NCBI GenBank assembly: GCA_023133395.1
Contig: JAGLWO010000217.1
Coordinates: forward strand, 1-11,531
Length of the DNA stretch: 11,531 nucleotides
Direction of reading: 5' to 3'
Source of the DNA: Candidatus Cloacimonadota bacterium
GTDB lineage: Bacteria > Cloacimonadota > Cloacimonadia > Cloacimonadales > TCS61
The notes under the pieces were generated by a model. It was not told the DNA's origin, did no database searches, and saw nothing but the letters and a program-made list of their open reading frames with translations. The position numbers and the translations under genes are program-made. This document shows positions 1 to 7,994 of the stretch, piece after piece. The stretch's first letter is position 1; the number at the start of each line of letters is the position of its first letter.

Positions 1-1989
1 GTGTTGTGTTTTATTCTGCCTTTGGCAGCACAACAGGAGCTTCTTTCCATTCTTAAGTCGGAAGAAAAACCTCTTATTGAACAGGTAAAAAAAGAGCGGA
101 AAGAACTAGCAATCCTGGAAGAGGAAATTGCCTATTTTTATAGTCTTCTACAGCAGAGATCAGCTGTAAGAGAGTTGTATAAAAAAGGTAAAGTTGCAGA
201 GCTGATAAAAGTATTTTCGAAAAACGTAAAAATACTTGATAGATTATTTGAAGAAAATCGCATCAGATCTATCGGTTTAAAAATCAGTGAACAGGAAATC
301 ATCTATGGAGATGTAAAAGAGTTGCAGGATCAGCTGCTCTTTTATCGAGGTAAGTTAGCTTTTGTAAAAGAGGAGATGAAAAAAGCTCAAAGATTACTTG
401 AGGATTTAGTACAGAATTACCCCCAATCAGTAAAATTAAATCCCGGGATGTTAATCCTTGAAGAAATCTACTTTAGAGAAGGTTTTGATGAAAAGCTAAT
501 AGCCATCTTTGATAGACATACTGTAGAAAAGACGATTGAACAGAATTACTGGCTTGCTCAAGCTTATTATAATACCGGTAAACATGAAGATGCGAAAATA
601 ATCTTTAATATTCTGAAAAAAGATAAAAAATTTGGTTTCAGGGCTAATGCAATGCTAGCCATGTTAGTTTATTTTACCGATGGTATTGAAAAATCAATCG
701 AAGATTTTCATACCTTACAGGGCGACTATAAAGCTAGTGACAAATATTTTAACTTCACGAATCTATCACTGGCCAGGCTTTACGTTGCTAATGGTGAGAT
801 CTCAACGGGCTTAAATTTTTATGAAAAATATTATGAACACCAGAAAGAGGATTTGTCTGATGACCTTTTATATGAAATCGCTCTTCAATTTTATAACAAT
901 GCGAATTTTAATAAAGCTATAGCTTATTTCAATCAGATTATCAAGAAAGCTGTTAAGAGTGAATATTTTGCTTCTGCTAAATTCCTGGTTTCAGTTTCAG
1001 AACAGGGACGTGGCAATTATGACATGGCTGAAAATACACTTTCTGAAATAATTAGCCGTAATAACATCCTTTTGGAAACGATGAATGCAAAATACAGGTT
1101 ACTTACCAAACACAATGATACACGTAAGAAGTTGACAAAATATGATATTTCAGATGAGGAGAGAGATGAACTCCAGCAACAGAGCGATGACCTAGAAGTA
1201 GCACTTAGGAATACAAACAAAACCATGCTGGACCTGTATACCGGTATGGACACCAACACTTTAAACATCTTACAATTACTTGAGGAGGAATATTTATCAT
1301 ATAGCAGCACTATTGCCGATATAGATGCCATTATTATGCTTGCCAATACTATTCCTAATACAAGAATTCCAGCGATTATTGATAGAGAAATAGCTGCCAC
1401 CGATTCCTCTATTATTACTTTACAGATCATTAATTATCTGGGACATCGATCAAGATTCACCTATAAGGATTATAACTTTGCTCGAGCATTGGCTGTAGAA
1501 AAAGTTTATCAGGACAATTTACTCAAAACCTGGAATGATATAGAACAAACAGCTATTGATAATAAACATACTGAACTCATCAATGCCATACGAAAATCTA
1601 AGCAGTTAGTTGAAGAAAATCTTGAATCAATCGATGTGATAGCACAGTATATGTTCAAAGGTAAACCTTCAGATGAACTCCAGCAGATTATCCAGGATGA
1701 ATCAGAAGCTATTGGAAGGAACAGGGATAATCTTATATCTTTAAAAAAGGAAGTTATTGCTAACTTTAATAAGATAATTGCCAGAAGATTAAGCAAAGAA
1801 AAAGAGATCCTGGTAGCAGAGTTCGAGTCGCTTACCCTATCTTATAACAAAGCCTTGTCGTATATAATGAATGAAATAACATATGAAAATGATAAATACC
1901 AGTTCAGCCTTCTGGGTGTATTATTCAAGCAAACTCAGATCCTGGATGAAGAATATAAGGAATATCAGGAAAAAGTTAGAAATGAATAG
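1..1989 (+). CDS. Secreted TPR-repeat and coiled-coil protein (5' partial)
   Basis: At least 662 residues are visible. The first codon in the window is GTG, but the opening residues (VLCFILPLAAQQ) look like the hydrophobic core and cleavage site of a Sec signal peptide that has lost its basic N-terminus, so the true start is probably just upstream of the window. The mature part begins with a charged coiled-coil-like stretch (residues about 13-55). Degenerate TPR-like helix pairs follow at about 117-143, 180-210 and 251-356, with typical patterns such as LAQAYYNTGKHEDA and YNNANFNKAIAYF. The C-terminal part (about 370-660) is helical and charged, with more likely coiled coil and no recognisable enzyme motif. 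It overlaps the next gene by 8 bases, so the two are probably translationally coupled. The likely role is a periplasmic or outer-membrane-associated scaffold for the ExbB/ExbD-type machine encoded downstream. The TPR call is from pattern; the role is inferred from context. Confidence 0.8.
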   Translation: MLCFILPLAAQQELLSILKSEEKPLIEQVKKERKELAILEEEIAYFYSLLQQRSAVRELYKKGKVAELIKVFSKNVKILDRLFEENRIRSIGLKISEQEIIYGDVKELQDQLLFYRGKLAFVKEEMKKAQRLLEDLVQNYPQSVKLNPGMLILEEIYFREGFDEKLIAIFDRHTVEKTIEQNYWLAQAYYNTGKHEDAKIIFNILKKDKKFGFRANAMLAMLVYFTDGIEKSIEDFHTLQGDYKASDKYFNFTNLSLARLYVANGEISTGLNFYEKYYEHQKEDLSDDLLYEIALQFYNNANFNKAIAYFNQIIKKAVKSEYFASAKFLVSVSEQGRGNYDMAENTLSEIISRNNILLETMNAKYRLLTKHNDTRKKLTKYDISDEERDELQQQSDDLEVALRNTNKTMLDLYTGMDTNTLNILQLLEEEYLSYSSTIADIDAIIMLANTIPNTRIPAIIDREIAATDSSIITLQIINYLGHRSRFTYKDYNFARALAVEKVYQDNLLKTWNDIEQTAIDNKHTELINAIRKSKQLVEENLESIDVIAQYMFKGKPSDELQQIIQDESEAIGRNRDNLISLKKEVIANFNKIIARRLSKEKEILVAEFESLTLSYNKALSYIMNEITYENDKYQFSLLGVLFKQTQILDEEYKEYQEKVRNE

Positions 1990-4900
1990 AATTTTTATGA
2001 GCAACAAAAAAATAATAATTTTGTTGTTGTTACTGATTATTTCAATGTATCTTTTTGCTCAGGACACACAGGGTACAAATGAAGATATCACCACCCAGTT
2101 GCAGAAAATCTACAAGAAGAAGATTGCTTATAAAAAAGATGTCTATATCAGAACTCTCAGATTTATCAATGAAAATCAGGATTCACCTGACCTGGCGACA
2201 TTGTATTTCAATTTGGCTGAAATGAGTACCGAGATCGATATTAACGATCCGAGTATTACTACCGGCTTTTATAAAAAAGTCTTGGAAAAGGATCCGGATT
2301 TCCTGGATAAGGATGCTGTTCTTTATAATATCGGTTATTACGGGTTTGCATCCGAAGTTTATAAACGCGATGAATCTCGCCAAAATAATATTGACCTGGT
2401 CATGAACTGGCCAGATTCCCTGCGGTTGAGCGAAGAGAGACTTCAATATGTAATTGATGCTTATAAAGAAGTATTTGAGAAATTGCCTAAATCCAGTTAT
2501 AATACAGAAGCTGTTTACCGTTTAGGAACTGTCTATTTTGAAATTGCACTCGATGCCCGGGTTCCAAAACCCTATTATGATAAAGTGGTTTATTATTTTA
2601 ATGAAGTTGCTACCCGAGAGGGTGACGACTTAGAACACCATGGTCTTTTTCAAAGGGGATGGACTTATTTCACCAGTGCCAATTTTGAAAAAGCAATAGA
2701 GGACTTTACCGATATTTTAGAGGTTATCCTGAGTGATACCCTTAAAACCATGAAAATATACTTTGAAGCTGATGCTATTGAAAATATGGCTTTCAGTTTG
2801 ATTGAATATGATGGAACAGATTTCGAACAAGCTTCCATTGCTGCTGCTAAAGCAAAAGAGATTTTCTTTAATTTTGTAAGTGATGACTATGGCAAGGAAG
2901 TGATACAGAAATCTATTGAATTAAAGCATAAATATAATGCTCCTATGCAGGCAGTTGACCTTTATAATGCCTATATAGGACTTTATCCTGCTGCTCTGGA
3001 ATGCCCCACTTTCATTGATTCAGTTATGACCATATTCAAAAGAAACCCCTCCCGTACAAGGGGTGGTGTACCTGCAGAAGATCTGGTTATTGGTGAATAT
3101 GAGAGACTGGTTACTGACTACCGTGTTGATTCTCTGTGGTATCAAACCAATGCTGAAAAAGATCTTACAAACCAGCTCAGGGTTATCAGGGAAGCTTATG
3201 AGTTCATGGAACCTAAATATTATAATAATTTTGCTCAATCCAAATTAGAGGAAGATTACCTGATCTATAAAGAGCTGGTTGATAATTACTGCAAATACGA
3301 TACTTTCAGGGATGAAGCCGGGATAATAAAAATGGAGAGCATGCGGGAAGGAGTCGTAAACCTCAGCCAGGACCTGTCCGAAACCTCTCAGAATCCGAGT
3401 GTGTATTTTGCTACCATAGAGAATATTAATACTTTTATGGAAAGTTATCCGGATCATCCCGCTCTTGTGGAATATAAGGAAAGGGAATTCTATAATTATG
3501 AAAAAATATATAACATACTGAAACCTACAATAAAAGAAGACTCATACATTGATAGTATTAATAATATCACTTTAGATAAAGATGCTCTTGATTCCCTCTT
3601 TGTTCAGGCTACTCGAAGTTATGAGGATTTCCTCTCTCAACGGATGGAATCGGGTAAAGTCAAAGAAAGTGAACTTATCAGGATTGTCTATCAGAGAGCT
3701 GAACTGGAATATGAAAGAGAAGAATATGAAGCAGCTTTCGAGGATTTCAAAAGGCTTCTCAACTATAATCCGGACAATGAGATCAAAAAGGTTGTCTATT
3801 CACGTCTGGCAGAAATAAGTCAGGATCGAAATGACTATGCTCAGGCTGAAGATTATTACCGCGAAGCTACAAAGTATGCGACTGATGAAGAAAAGCAGGC
3901 ATTCAATAACAATATTTTAGCAACAATGCAGGCCAAGGCAAATACCCTCTCAGATTCTGCGGACTATGTAACTGCTGCTCAGGAATACCTCAGGTTATCA
4001 AGAGAACTGGAAAAAGATGATAAAGAGAAAAGCATTGGCTTCATTGTAAAAGCGATAGAAAGCTATGAAAATGCTGGAGAATATCAGACTGCAATTAATC
4101 TTTTCCTTGATATTGCTTCCAGGAAAGAGGATAAGAACGATATTCTAGCCGCATATATAAGTGCCTGGACCATTTCAGACAGCCTGTTGGACTGGCAGCA
4201 GAGTGAGAGTCTGAGAAAGCAGTTCATCAATAAGTTCAGAGATTCCAATGAAGCTTACAAACTCAGATTGCAGATTATTGCCTATTATGAAGGTGAGCAG
4301 TTCAATAATAAGGAAAAAGCTGCTGAAATGTACTTGCAATTGCATAATGAAGCTGATAAGATAGATATAGGGGAAGATAGCAAAGAAAGCATATTCCTGA
4401 ATGCTTTTAGAATTTATGATGAACTCGAAAACGAAAATAAAATAGTTGATCTCAGCCTTGAATTTGAAAAACTCTACCCCAATCATTCCAAAGCCAATGA
4501 CTTTCTTATTCTGGTTGCAAAGATATATAACGACAGAGGTGAAGATAAGAAATTTGAAGAGATGGCTGCTTATCTATATAAAAAAGATCCGACTATAGAC
4601 TTGTTAGTAACGGTTGCTGCGGCAAAACTCAAAGAGATTAAAACTGAAGTTGATAGTCTGTTTGATTCCCAGCAGTATGATTTAATGCATGATCAGATCG
4701 CTAAATTCAAAAAAGCTGATGAACACTACCAGGCAGAAGGTCTTCAACTTCCTACAGAAGCAGTCTATGAATCTTTTGAATATTATGATAACTATCTAGT
4801 CTATCACGATCAATTTTCGGATAGACTAAGAAAAGTTGAGAGGGATTTTCTGGATCAGTCTGCAGATGAACTTATCAGGGTTAATGAATTGACTGAATGG

Positions 4901-6421
4901 AAAATGCACCTTGTTGAAGGTAAAAAGCGTATTGCCAAAGTAATGGAAAAATGTGACGAGATCAAAGCAGAAATAATTGCTCTTATTCAGGAAGGAAACG
5001 AATTCGACCTGAAAACTGAAGACAGGACCAGGGCTCTATATAGTGCTGGTAAGGTTTATGATTATGGATCTGGAGTAGTAAAGGAGCAGATACAGAAGTA
5101 TGTTGATATATCAAAACAGTTGAACAATGAACAGATGCAGGCTAACCCTGTTCAACAGAAACAATATAAAGCAGCAATTTTGGCTGAAGCAAATATGTAC
5201 GCATTAAACTTCCTGAAGAAATCAGTTCAGTTGTACAACACACTACTGGCAACTTTCTATGAGGGCAAGGATTATTCAGATGAATGGACTGACCTGGCTT
5301 ATCATAGACTGGTCGATCTTGGTGTTAGAAAAGAAAAGATCTTCGAGAATATTTACACAAACTATACCTGGATGACCAACAAGTCACAGATAGAAGATAT
5401 TACCTCCCCTAAAGCCAGTATTGCCTTGTGGACTAATGTCAATATTATTCCAGAGAGTGTAGTATTCGATTCTGCTCTCGTTGTGAATATTTCTCATGAG
5501 ATGTGTGTTTATTTAAAGAAAGATTTTGAAGCTGAAATTAAACCTGAGCTTATAAATATAGAATATACATATAATAGACATGTTCAAATTTATATTAATA
5601 ATATACTTATTGAAAAAGACCCGACTTTGAGAGAAGAGTTCGTTAAGATGAATGATGTCCTGACACCACATTATACTATTTCTACATCTAAGAACCTCAA
5701 GCCTGGAGTAAATATCATTGTTTTTAAAATCGAACCTGATTCAGTTGCTGAAGATACCACGAATTTCGCTTCCTATTTTGCGCTTCAGTATGATAAGGAA
5801 AAACTTGAATTTGCCCATTCTACAGAAAAAAGAGCTTTGTTCACAGATTATACCTGGTATACTAAAAAAGAAGGCTATATAGTTCCTAAAGAACCTGACA
5901 CAACTGCAGTTGAACAGGTTGTTATGGCAGATTCAACCGTGACTACAGACTCATTGATGTATGCACAGACTCAAGAAGATACGATCCCGGAACCTACTCT
6001 TGGTCCTGAATGGAAACTTGCTTTAGGTGCTAATTTCAAATTCTTCAAATCTCAGATGTTTGGTCTTGAAAACAGTGAAGCTTATAGCATCTGGTTTCCT
6101 GAAATAGATTCCAACAATGTCGAGACAGTATACTTCAGGAAGGATATTGATATTGACTCGGATGTGATCGAAGCCACTGTAAAATTAATTGCTCAAAATA
6201 CAGTCTCTCTCTGGGTTAACGATGAACCGGTGGTTGAAGACCTGGGCTTGGTTGTGGACGACAGATTAAAGAAAGTTCAATCTCACGAACTTATAATCAC
6301 ACAGTTGAAACCGGGAACAAATACCATTCTGGCAAAAGTTGTCGGAGGTAGAGAACATAAGGGTTTCATTTTTGAAATGAATTATATTATTAGAAAAAAT
6401 TATGTTGACAGTAATGAATAA
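1982..6421 (+). CDS. Very large secreted TPR-repeat protein with C-terminal beta-sandwich-like domains
   Basis: The chosen start is ATG 1982, giving 1479 residues. An in-frame upstream extension to 1883 would bury the signal peptide and lies inside the previous gene, while AGGA at 1967-1970 sits 11 bases before 1982. A second in-frame ATG at 1997 has no visible Shine-Dalgarno sequence. The N-terminus is a classic signal peptide: basic start, Ile/Leu-rich core, and FAQ at residues 25-27 just before the mature protein. TPR-like helix pairs are clearest at about 165-252, 567-640 and 661-793; much of the rest to about 1130 is helical and acidic. From about 1150 the composition becomes beta-rich. 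Two segments (about 1152-1270 and 1370-1479) each contain a 'Val/Ile-x-Ile/Leu-x-Val/Ile-Asn' strand followed by LKPGxNxI, as in galactose-binding-like jelly-roll domains. They are joined by a Thr/Asp-rich linker (about 1303-1335). It is probably a periplasmic or cell-surface scaffold of the same system. No catalytic motif was seen; substrate and partner are unknown. Confidence 0.85.
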   Translation: MNRIFMSNKKIIILLLLLIISMYLFAQDTQGTNEDITTQLQKIYKKKIAYKKDVYIRTLRFINENQDSPDLATLYFNLAEMSTEIDINDPSITTGFYKKVLEKDPDFLDKDAVLYNIGYYGFASEVYKRDESRQNNIDLVMNWPDSLRLSEERLQYVIDAYKEVFEKLPKSSYNTEAVYRLGTVYFEIALDARVPKPYYDKVVYYFNEVATREGDDLEHHGLFQRGWTYFTSANFEKAIEDFTDILEVILSDTLKTMKIYFEADAIENMAFSLIEYDGTDFEQASIAAAKAKEIFFNFVSDDYGKEVIQKSIELKHKYNAPMQAVDLYNAYIGLYPAALECPTFIDSVMTIFKRNPSRTRGGVPAEDLVIGEYERLVTDYRVDSLWYQTNAEKDLTNQLRVIREAYEFMEPKYYNNFAQSKLEEDYLIYKELVDNYCKYDTFRDEAGIIKMESMREGVVNLSQDLSETSQNPSVYFATIENINTFMESYPDHPALVEYKEREFYNYEKIYNILKPTIKEDSYIDSINNITLDKDALDSLFVQATRSYEDFLSQRMESGKVKESELIRIVYQRAELEYEREEYEAAFEDFKRLLNYNPDNEIKKVVYSRLAEISQDRNDYAQAEDYYREATKYATDEEKQAFNNNILATMQAKANTLSDSADYVTAAQEYLRLSRELEKDDKEKSIGFIVKAIESYENAGEYQTAINLFLDIASRKEDKNDILAAYISAWTISDSLLDWQQSESLRKQFINKFRDSNEAYKLRLQIIAYYEGEQFNNKEKAAEMYLQLHNEADKIDIGEDSKESIFLNAFRIYDELENENKIVDLSLEFEKLYPNHSKANDFLILVAKIYNDRGEDKKFEEMAAYLYKKDPTIDLLVTVAAAKLKEIKTEVDSLFDSQQYDLMHDQIAKFKKADEHYQAEGLQLPTEAVYESFEYYDNYLVYHDQFSDRLRKVERDFLDQSADELIRVNELTEWKMHLVEGKKRIAKVMEKCDEIKAEIIALIQEGNEFDLKTEDRTRALYSAGKVYDYGSGVVKEQIQKYVDISKQLNNEQMQANPVQQKQYKAAILAEANMYALNFLKKSVQLYNTLLATFYEGKDYSDEWTDLAYHRLVDLGVRKEKIFENIYTNYTWMTNKSQIEDITSPKASIALWTNVNIIPESVVFDSALVVNISHEMCVYLKKDFEAEIKPELINIEYTYNRHVQIYINNILIEKDPTLREEFVKMNDVLTPHYTISTSKNLKPGVNIIVFKIEPDSVAEDTTNFASYFALQYDKEKLEFAHSTEKRALFTDYTWYTKKEGYIVPKEPDTTAVEQVVMADSTVTTDSLMYAQTQEDTIPEPTLGPEWKLALGANFKFFKSQMFGLENSEAYSIWFPEIDSNNVETVYFRKDIDIDSDVIEATVKLIAQNTVSLWVNDEPVVEDLGLVVDDRLKKVQSHELIITQLKPGTNTILAKVVGGREHKGFIFEMNYIIRKNYVDSNE

Positions 6422-6436
6422 AATGGTTTATATAAA
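6405..6436 (+). promoter_or_regulatory. Candidate sigma70-type promoter for the channel operon
   Basis: A perfect TTGACA (6405-6410) lies in the last codons of the upstream gene. Downstream is the run TATATAAA: TATATA at 6429-6434 gives an 18-base spacer, and TATAAA at 6431-6436 gives 20. Transcription would start near 6441, leaving a leader of roughly 30 bases before the GTG start at 6474. This is the longest gap inside the cluster (52 bases) and a sensible place for a promoter serving the small secreted protein and the channel genes. In AT-rich DNA such matches arise by chance, and the promoter consensus of this organism is unknown. Confidence 0.4.
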
Positions 6437-6461
6437 TAGTGTTGTTTTATCATTTTATTTT

Positions 6462-6470
6462 GAGAGGTGA
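6462..6470 (+). promoter_or_regulatory. Ribosome binding site, duplicated, before a GTG start
   Basis: The heptamer GAGAGGT occurs twice in tandem (6462-6468 and 6469-6475). The first copy supplies GAGGTGA (6464-6470), a strong match to the 16S rRNA tail at proper spacing; the second copy runs into the GTG start at 6474. The reading frame is closed by TGA at 6468-6470, which rules out any earlier start and supports GTG initiation. Confidence 0.7.
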
Positions 6471-6473
6471 GAG

Positions 6474-6737
6474 GTGAAAAAAATACTATTAATATTCGTA
6501 ATAATTATTTTTACAACGATCGCCTTCGCTCAGGAAGGCACAACAGTCAAAAGCACAAAATCAGCAGAATATAAAAATCTCAAGAAGCTAAAAAGCAAAA
6601 CAGAAGATGAAGTTAAAGTCGATATTAGAAAACCTGATAATGCTTCACTTATGCCCAGAACAGAGACAGATCACAGTTCGGATATGAAGCTTAATGTTAT
6701 TGATAAATTTAAAAAATCGAATAAGTTATTATACTAG
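6474..6737 (+). CDS. Small secreted Lys-rich protein of unknown function
   Basis: This is an 87-residue protein starting at GTG. Residues 1-19 form a textbook Sec signal peptide (MKK, then an Ile/Leu/Phe core, ending AFA before Gln20). The 68-residue mature part is hydrophilic and rich in Lys, Ser and Thr, with no Cys, no membrane segment and no domain I recognise. It looks largely disordered or extended. It ends 11 bases before the channel gene, whose strong ribosome binding site begins at the last base of this stop codon, so the two are surely co-transcribed. From position it may be a periplasmic accessory of the channel complex, for example a plug, linker or assembly factor, but nothing in the sequence fixes this. 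A strong signal peptide and two good ribosome binding sites flanking it argue that it is a real gene. Confidence 0.8.
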   Translation: MKKILLIFVIIIFTTIAFAQEGTTVKSTKSAEYKNLKKLKSKTEDEVKVDIRKPDNASLMPRTETDHSSDMKLNVIDKFKKSNKLLY

Positions 6738-6748
6738 GGAGGTATGTA

Positions 6749-7474
6749 ATGAGAAAAGGTTTGTTTAAAGGATTATTTCTATTGATTTTGTTGTTCAGTG
6801 TGAGTAGCCTTGCTGCAGTTGATATTGTCGAGATGTTTATCAATGGTGGCGAATTTATGTATTTTATCTCTTTCCTGTTGGTGGTCATGATAATTCTCGC
6901 TATCATCAAGTATTGGCAACTACTCATCAGGGAGAAATTGGATACTAAAAAATTCTATCTCAAGCTTAAAGGTTATATCAAAAATAACCAGACAGAAGAG
7001 GCTATCAGAATCTGTGCTCAGTTTAAAAAAACAACGATCGGTTTCATTTTCTGGAATGGGCTGCTGGGTTATAATGATGGTGTAAAGTCCGGCAAGAAAG
7101 GCATTGAACTACAAAGGCACCTTCAGAACTCATTTGATGAGGCTGGTCTCCAGGCTATTCCTCATGTGGAAGGAGGACTTTTCTGGTTTGATATTATTGC
7201 TCAGGTTTCTACACTGCTAGGACTGTTGGGAACGATTTTCGGTCTTGTAACTGCATTTGAAGCTTTAGCAACTGCTGCTGAGGCTGATAAGAGCAGACTT
7301 CTTACTGAAGGTATTTCCATGGCTATGGGAACAACAGCATACGGTCTTTCAGTTGCTATCCCCACCATGCTTATCAAAGGTGCTCTGCAGGCAAGAGCAG
7401 ATAAGATCGTTAACGATATTGATGAATATAGTGTAAAGACAATTAACCAGATCACTTACGCAATGAAGGAATAA
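6749..7474 (+). CDS. MotA/TolQ/ExbB-family proton channel subunit
   Basis: This 241-residue membrane protein is the likely proton-conducting subunit, homologous to ExbB and TolQ, which form a pentamer around a pair of ExbD/TolR helices. Residues 1-23 look like a cleavable signal peptide (basic start, Leu/Phe core, SLAA); some family members have such an extension. Membrane segments follow at about 36-56, 147-172 and 189-211. The diagnostic motifs are present: LGLLGTIFGLVTAF (157-170) and GTTAYGLSVAIPT (194-206). These keep the conserved pore threonines (Thr162 and Thr195/196, aligning with those of ExbB/TolQ from memory of the family). The cytoplasmic loop between the first two segments is about 90 residues, as usual. 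The start at ATG 6749 is preceded by GGGAGGT (6737-6743); an earlier ATG at 6744 stops at once. The family is certain. Which subgroup (ExbB, TolQ, AglR-like) is not settled by sequence alone. Confidence 0.95.
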   Translation: MRKGLFKGLFLLILLFSVSSLAAVDIVEMFINGGEFMYFISFLLVVMIILAIIKYWQLLIREKLDTKKFYLKLKGYIKNNQTEEAIRICAQFKKTTIGFIFWNGLLGYNDGVKSGKKGIELQRHLQNSFDEAGLQAIPHVEGGLFWFDIIAQVSTLLGLLGTIFGLVTAFEALATAAEADKSRLLTEGISMAMGTTAYGLSVAIPTMLIKGALQARADKIVNDIDEYSVKTINQITYAMKE

Positions 7475-7478
7475 AATC

Positions 7479-7982
7479 ATGGCTTACGGTCCATCTAAAA
7501 ACAGGACGAGAACTCAACGCGAAGCTAGAGAGCCTAATCTTATTCCTATCATGAATCTTTTTATAGTCGTTATTCCTATGTTGATGACTATCATGGTCTC
7601 TGTTCACCTGGCAATGATCGAAATTACACTTCCCACTCAGGCTGCTGGTGGAGGTGGTGATGAAACTGAAGAACAAATAGAAGAACTACCCAAAGTGATT
7701 ACACTGGCTCTTTTCCCCGACCGCTTTGAAATTAAGGTTGAGGGTAAGAAAAAGGTAATTGAGATTCCGTATTTAAGTCCCGGTAGATATGATTATGTTA
7801 CCCTTGATAAAAACATTGCTAAACTCAAGGAAGAACATACCAATCAGGGTACGATTGAAATATTACCTGATCCTGCTGTGAAATTCGATACTTTACTCAG
7901 ATCAATTGATATATGCAAAAGCAACAACTTTCCCAATATAAAATACTTAACTGCAGCCACCAAGTATTATCGGGCAAAATAA
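7479..7982 (+). CDS. ExbD/TolR-family protein lacking the membrane aspartate
   Basis: This 167-residue protein has a short basic cytoplasmic N-terminus, one membrane helix (about 21-45), a Gly/Glu linker (about 55-72) and a periplasmic domain (about 72-165). The last part follows the ExbD/TolR pattern: a Val-Ile-Thr-Leu strand at 73-76, an ILPDPAVKFDTLLRSIDICK segment (128-147) and a closing NIKYLT strand. The helix aligns with the ExbD motif I-N-V-T-P-x-I-D as PNLIPIMN (19-26). The Asn and Pro are matched, but the essential proton-carrying Asp is replaced by Asn26 (codon AAT, 7554-7556). An extra Pro33 sits in the helix. The gene starts 4 bases after the channel gene, with AAGGA (7466-7470) inside that gene's end as ribosome binding site. 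It is expected to pair with the next ExbD/TolR-like protein inside the channel pentamer. Alone it may be unable to carry protons. Confidence 0.9.
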   Translation: MAYGPSKNRTRTQREAREPNLIPIMNLFIVVIPMLMTIMVSVHLAMIEITLPTQAAGGGGDETEEQIEELPKVITLALFPDRFEIKVEGKKKVIEIPYLSPGRYDYVTLDKNIAKLKEEHTNQGTIEILPDPAVKFDTLLRSIDICKSNNFPNIKYLTAATKYYRAK

Positions 7983-7994
7983 CAGGAGTATATT

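Noticed and set aside
1017..1430. 137-residue open frame on the - strand
   Set aside because: Antisense shadow of the first TPR gene: Ser/Ile/Val-rich composition typical of reversed AT-rich coding DNA, with no domain pattern or ribosome binding evidence.
1883..1981. In-frame 33-residue N-terminal extension of the large TPR protein
   Set aside because: It lies wholly inside the preceding gene and would place basic sequence ahead of a clear signal peptide; ATG 1982 has better support.
6440..6464. Bacteroidetes-type promoter (TAnnTTTG) in the gap before the small secreted gene
   Set aside because: The best match, TATTTTG, is one base short and lies only about ten bases from the start codon, with no matching upstream element.
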